Source: Lachnospiraceae bacterium (GTDB taxonomy: Bacteria > Bacillota_A > Clostridia > Lachnospirales > Lachnospiraceae). Taken from it: 6,523 bases of DNA. Below are positions 5,668 to 6,523 of this stretch, one piece after another (the stretch's first letter is position 1; every line of letters starts with the position of its first letter). The notes below the pieces were generated by a model. It saw only the letters and a list, made by a program, of their open reading frames with translations, did not search any database and was not told the origin of the DNA. The position numbers and the translations under genes are program-made. Location of the stretch: positions 1 through 6,523 of the forward strand of contig JAQUUB010000174.1 in the NCBI GenBank assembly GCA_028694115.1, written 5' to 3'.

Positions 5668-5724
5668 TCCTTTCTTTTCGTTATGGTAATAAGATAACCT
5701 ATAAATTTGAAGATTTCATAAAGA
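5668..5724 (-). promoter_or_regulatory. Likely regulated promoter and leader of the ABC operon, TCT direct repeat copy B
   Basis: On the minus strand TCTTTATGAAATCTTCAAA (5724-5706) contains two TCT half-sites starting 11 nt apart. A poor -10 candidate TATCTT or TTATCT follows (5697-5691), 16-17 nt after the second TCT, then AAAGGA (5673-5668) and the ATG at 5658. Half-sites one helical turn apart just upstream of a weak promoter are the layout of the nisin promoter, where NisR recognises TCTGA repeats with the same spacing. A short inverted repeat GTTAT-N9-ATAAC (5680-5698) covers the -10. The binding protein is inferred to be the regulator at 1967-2626. Confidence 0.55.
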
Positions 5725-5790
5725 ACGCTCAAACATTTAATATACCTCAAGCCTAAATGTATTCTTTCAACTTGTCACTTTGCTGGATAA

Positions 5791-5826
5791 TTGAGTGAGC
5801 TTGTTGAGCGCATGGAAACGAAATAA
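5791..5826 (+). other. Possible 3'-end remnant of a lost plus-strand gene
   Basis: The plus strand reads LSELVERMETK and then TAA (5824-5826), directly followed by a hairpin terminator. The frame just upstream (5768-5791) reads QLVTLLDN and connects to it only with a frameshift. A gene end abutting its own terminator suggests a plus-strand gene whose 5' part was replaced by the ABC cassette. The stretch is very short, no family is recognised, and the call leans mainly on the terminator. Confidence 0.25.
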
Positions 5827-5865
5827 GCCAGCGGGTGAGGAGAAGTCCTTGCCCACTGGCTTTTT
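5825..5865 (+). terminator. Plus-strand intrinsic terminator
   Basis: AAGCCAG (5825-5831) pairs with CTGGCTT (5856-5862). After one mismatch, GGG pairs with CCC, and an inner AGG pairs with CCT; the run TTTTT (5861-5865) follows. The T tract lies on the plus strand, so it stops rightward transcription. There is now no intact rightward gene before it. It converges on the leftward terminator at 5870-5935. Confidence 0.65.
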
Positions 5866-5869
5866 GCTG

Positions 5870-5935
5870 CACAAAACAAAAAAACAGCACTACATCATTC
5901 CCTACGAGATAGGTATGATTATACAGTGCTGTTTT
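5870..5935 (-). terminator. Long hairpin terminator of the upstream response regulator gene
   Basis: AAAACAGCACT (5881-5891) and AGTGCTGTTTT (5925-5935) form a perfect 11-bp stem. The 33-nt interior can fold further (ATCAT with ATGAT, CCTA with TAGG around CGAGA), making an almost continuous extended hairpin. On the minus strand the stem runs straight into a T-rich tail (about 5880-5870, TTTGTTTTGT). It starts about 58 nt after the regulator stop codon at 5993. The size of the structured interior is more than a simple terminator needs. Confidence 0.7.
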
Positions 5936-5953
5936 GAGATAACACGAAGTAAA

Positions 5954-5976
5954 TTTAGAGATTTTGTAGAGATTTC
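5954..5976 (-). repeat. Tandem 11-bp direct repeat, diverged copy C of the TCT box
   Basis: The plus strand reads TTTAGAGATTT then TGTAGAGATTT, two 11-mers differing at one base. On the minus strand this is TCTCTACAAAATCTCTAAA (5972-5954), matching the 19-bp boxes at 554-572 and 5706-5724 at 14 of 19 positions with all differences being transitions. It sits between the stop of the upstream regulator gene (5993) and its terminator. It is probably a regulator binding site or the relic of one. Confidence 0.5.
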
Positions 5977-5992
5977 AGTATGGCTTTTATTG

Positions 5993-6523
5993 TTACTCAT
6001 TGCCGCAGCTGATGCGGTATCCAATCCCATGTACGGACTTTATAAGCTCCGGGACACCCAGCTTACGCCGGAGCTGCTTAATCTGAAAAAAGATGGTGGA
6101 CTTGTCCTCCATATAGATGTCATTCCAGACAGTTTCATAAATTTGCTCGTATGTAAGCACACGGTTTCTGTTCTTCAAAAGATAGTGCAACACATCAAAC
6201 TCTTTTTTGGAAAGAGCAACCTCCTCACCCTCCACCAAAACAGTACGACGAACAGTATCCAGCAACAGCTTATCATGGCTTACAACAGCATATCCACGCT
6301 CCGCAATATGGTTTAGCTCCGTGTAGCGACAAAGAAGCGCCTGTGCTTTGGCAAGACATTCGTTCAGTTCATACGGTTTTGCAAGGAAATCATCAGCACC
6401 ATGATTGAGAGCCGCCACTCGTTCCTGTGTGCTGGCACTCTCCGAAAGGATTAGAATTGGCATAGGCTGCAAATCCCGCATAGCCGCAATGACTTCACGC
6501 CCGGACTGCTCCGAGAGAGCCAC
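5993..6523 (-). CDS. OmpR-family response regulator, C-terminal part (cut by window edge)
   Basis: The 176 codons in view run off the right edge, so the true start and the receiver's first half (acidic pair and phosphoacceptor Asp) are not seen. The remaining receiver part reads MPILILSES, with Ser at the switch position, and ADDFLAKPYEL, with the conserved Lys. The winged helix follows: VALSKKEFDVLHYLL, RVLTYEQIYETVW, the recognition helix STIFFQIKQLRRKL, and a final HGIGYRI. The GTG at the very edge is an internal Val codon, not a start. It has its own terminator at 5870-5935, so it is a separate unit from the ABC cassette. No kinase gene follows it, so any partner must lie upstream outside the window. 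It differs clearly from the regulator at 1967-2626. Confidence 0.92.
   Translation of the reverse strand: MALSEQSGREVIAAMRDLQPMPILILSESASTQERVAALNHGADDFLAKPYELNECLAKAQALLCRYTELNHIAERGYAVVSHDKLLLDTVRRTVLVEGEEVALSKKEFDVLHYLLKNRNRVLTYEQIYETVWNDIYMEDKSTIFFQIKQLRRKLGVPELIKSVHGIGYRISCGNE

Noticed and set aside
554..5724. Target-site duplication of a transposon
   Set aside because: A 19-bp repeat is longer than usual for such duplications, no transposase or terminal inverted repeats are visible, and the repeat holds regulator-like half-sites.
5795..6316. Rightward 173-codon open frame running from the intergenic scar into the regulator gene
   Set aside because: It crosses two terminator hairpins and then runs antisense through the winged-helix region of the regulator. 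Its protein has no recognisable domain.
1..6523. CRISPR arrays, tRNA or rRNA genes
   Set aside because: No regularly spaced repeats, no cloverleaf or conserved T-loop sequence, and no rRNA-like segment was seen on either strand.

Overview
The window looks like a low- to moderate-G+C Gram-positive chromosome or integrated element, most likely from the Clostridia. Reasons: strong AGGAGG-type ribosome binding sites, U-tailed intrinsic terminators, a lipoprotein with a classic lipobox, and lantibiotic-type (LanFEG) transporter genes. The genus cannot be fixed from the sequence. Almost every real gene reads on the minus strand, so the biological order runs from high to low coordinates.

Layout, in transcription order. 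(1) 6523-5993: the 3' part of an OmpR-family response regulator gene, cut by the window edge. (2) 5992-5659: a 330-bp intergenic scar. It holds a TCT-type direct repeat, the regulator's hairpin terminator, a plus-strand terminator attached to an apparent gene-end remnant, and the likely promoter of the next operon. (3) 5658-612: a compact cassette with ABC ATPase (frameshifted), MutE/EpiE-type permease, MutG-type permease, NisI/SpaI-like lipoprotein, response regulator, and sensor histidine kinase, closed by an intrinsic terminator. (4) 578-330: a second promoter-like copy of the operon box, then the decayed C-terminal end of another OmpR-family regulator with its own hairpin terminator. (5) 230-1: a promoter with a perfect palindrome over its -10 region and the start of a MarR-family repressor gene.

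How the genes work together. By analogy with NisFEG/NisI/NisRK, SpaFEG/SpaI/SpaRK and the clostridial CprABC-CprK systems, the kinase should sense a cationic or lanthionine peptide at the membrane. It would phosphorylate the adjacent regulator, which would switch on the transporter and lipoprotein that remove or intercept the peptide. No precursor peptide, LanB/LanC/LanM or LanT gene is visible here, so this looks like stand-alone resistance rather than self-immunity of a producer.

Points that stand out. The ATPase gene carries a frameshift between its Q/E-loop and signature motif, with an ATGA stop/start overlap. A 19-bp perfect direct repeat brackets the whole cassette, contains TCT half-sites 11 nt apart, and has a third, diverged copy nearby. 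A regulator remnant seems to have been made by a deletion at a short repeat. The MarR operator is a perfect 9-bp inverted repeat.
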